Assembly (NCBI RefSeq): GCF_041146395.1
Contig: NC_091002.1
Span: forward strand, 10,844,501-10,908,500
DNA: 64,000 bases
Reading direction: 5' to 3'
From: Eulemur rufifrons
Taxonomy: Eukaryota > Chordata > Mammalia > Primates > Lemuridae
The position numbers and the translations under genes were made by a program. How positions within the stretch are numbered: the first letter of the stretch is position 1; every line of letters begins with the position of its first letter. Below are positions 63,721 to 64,000 of this stretch, one piece after another. The notes beneath the pieces were generated by a model. It had not been told where the DNA came from, made no database searches, and saw only the letters and a list, made by a program, of their open reading frames with translations.

Positions 63721-64000
63721 CATGGGGAATCTATGATTTTAAAATCTCCAGCTGTTAGTATTGCATTGTCATGATTAGCCTTAGATTTTGTGTTCTTTAG
63801 AAGCTTGGGGTGTAGGATCTGGGGGCAGTGCAAAGAAGGGACACACTGGCACAATGGTGGTAACCCAAGGTCAGCGATGGAAGGACTTAGTGCACAGCCT
63901 GGGCCTGTCTTTAATCAGACAGCATCTCCCACAGCTGGGCTTCACGTCCACCACACAGATGGAGGACTTGGGCTGATGAGCACAGTGAAAGACCCACAGA

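Larger units (their letters stand above)
59472..64000 (+). other. SLC24A3: 5' part of the intron downstream of exon D
   Basis: The intron begins with GTAAGG, and its acceptor lies beyond the window. It holds two MIRs and a third copy of an unnamed repeat. The interval 59,500-61,480 is otherwise unassigned, although 60,940-61,020 is rich in ATTAG-like words. The interval 61,975-62,345 is treated separately as a candidate conserved element. Confidence 0.8.

Overview
This is a vertebrate nuclear window, almost certainly from a strepsirrhine primate and most likely a lemur. The only Alu (about 21,014-21,308, + strand) carries changes I associate with lemur Alus: 'gagcaagagcgagacc' in the left arm and 'gctaggctgatgccacgg' plus 'gcactctagcc' in the right arm. 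Everything else fits a placental-mammal intron: MIR and L2 remnants, old L1 3' ends, MaLR-type LTRs and MER5-like DNA transposons.

The only gene I can support is part of SLC24A3 (NCKX3, K+-dependent Na+/Ca2+ exchanger), on the + strand. Four consecutive internal coding exons are visible: 1216-1292, 54202-54276, 58922-59006 and 59368-59471. All four have canonical AG/GT borders and compatible phases, and they join into one continuous protein segment. It runs from the end of the N-terminal extracellular loop, through the first core membrane helix, to the complete alpha-1 ion-binding repeat. The first codons, the second half of the exchanger and both UTRs lie outside the window.

Layout: 1-1215 is the end of an upstream intron. 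1293-54,201 is one 52.9 kb intron holding nearly all the repeats. 54,277-58,921 is a 4.6 kb intron, 59,007-59,367 is a 361 bp intron inside the alpha-1 repeat, and 59,472-64,000 is the start of the next intron. No promoter, CpG island, first or last exon, second gene, tRNA, rRNA or functional small RNA was recognised. The many short open frames lie in introns or repeats and lack coding signatures.

No new biological system is apparent. The points most worth a second look are: an ATC-based repeat with higher-order ~140-155 bp units grown from a MIR tail (45.7-46.3 kb); a long purine/pyrimidine inverted pair (33.9-34.1 kb) next to a CCTT tract; a 5'-inverted L1 remnant (8.4-8.9 kb); two dispersed families found by comparing the window with itself; candidate conserved non-coding islands; and the exon arithmetic, in which the exons carrying the alpha-1 repeat preserve frame only if skipped together. 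Repeat family names come from remembered consensus sequences, not a database search, so their boundaries are approximate.
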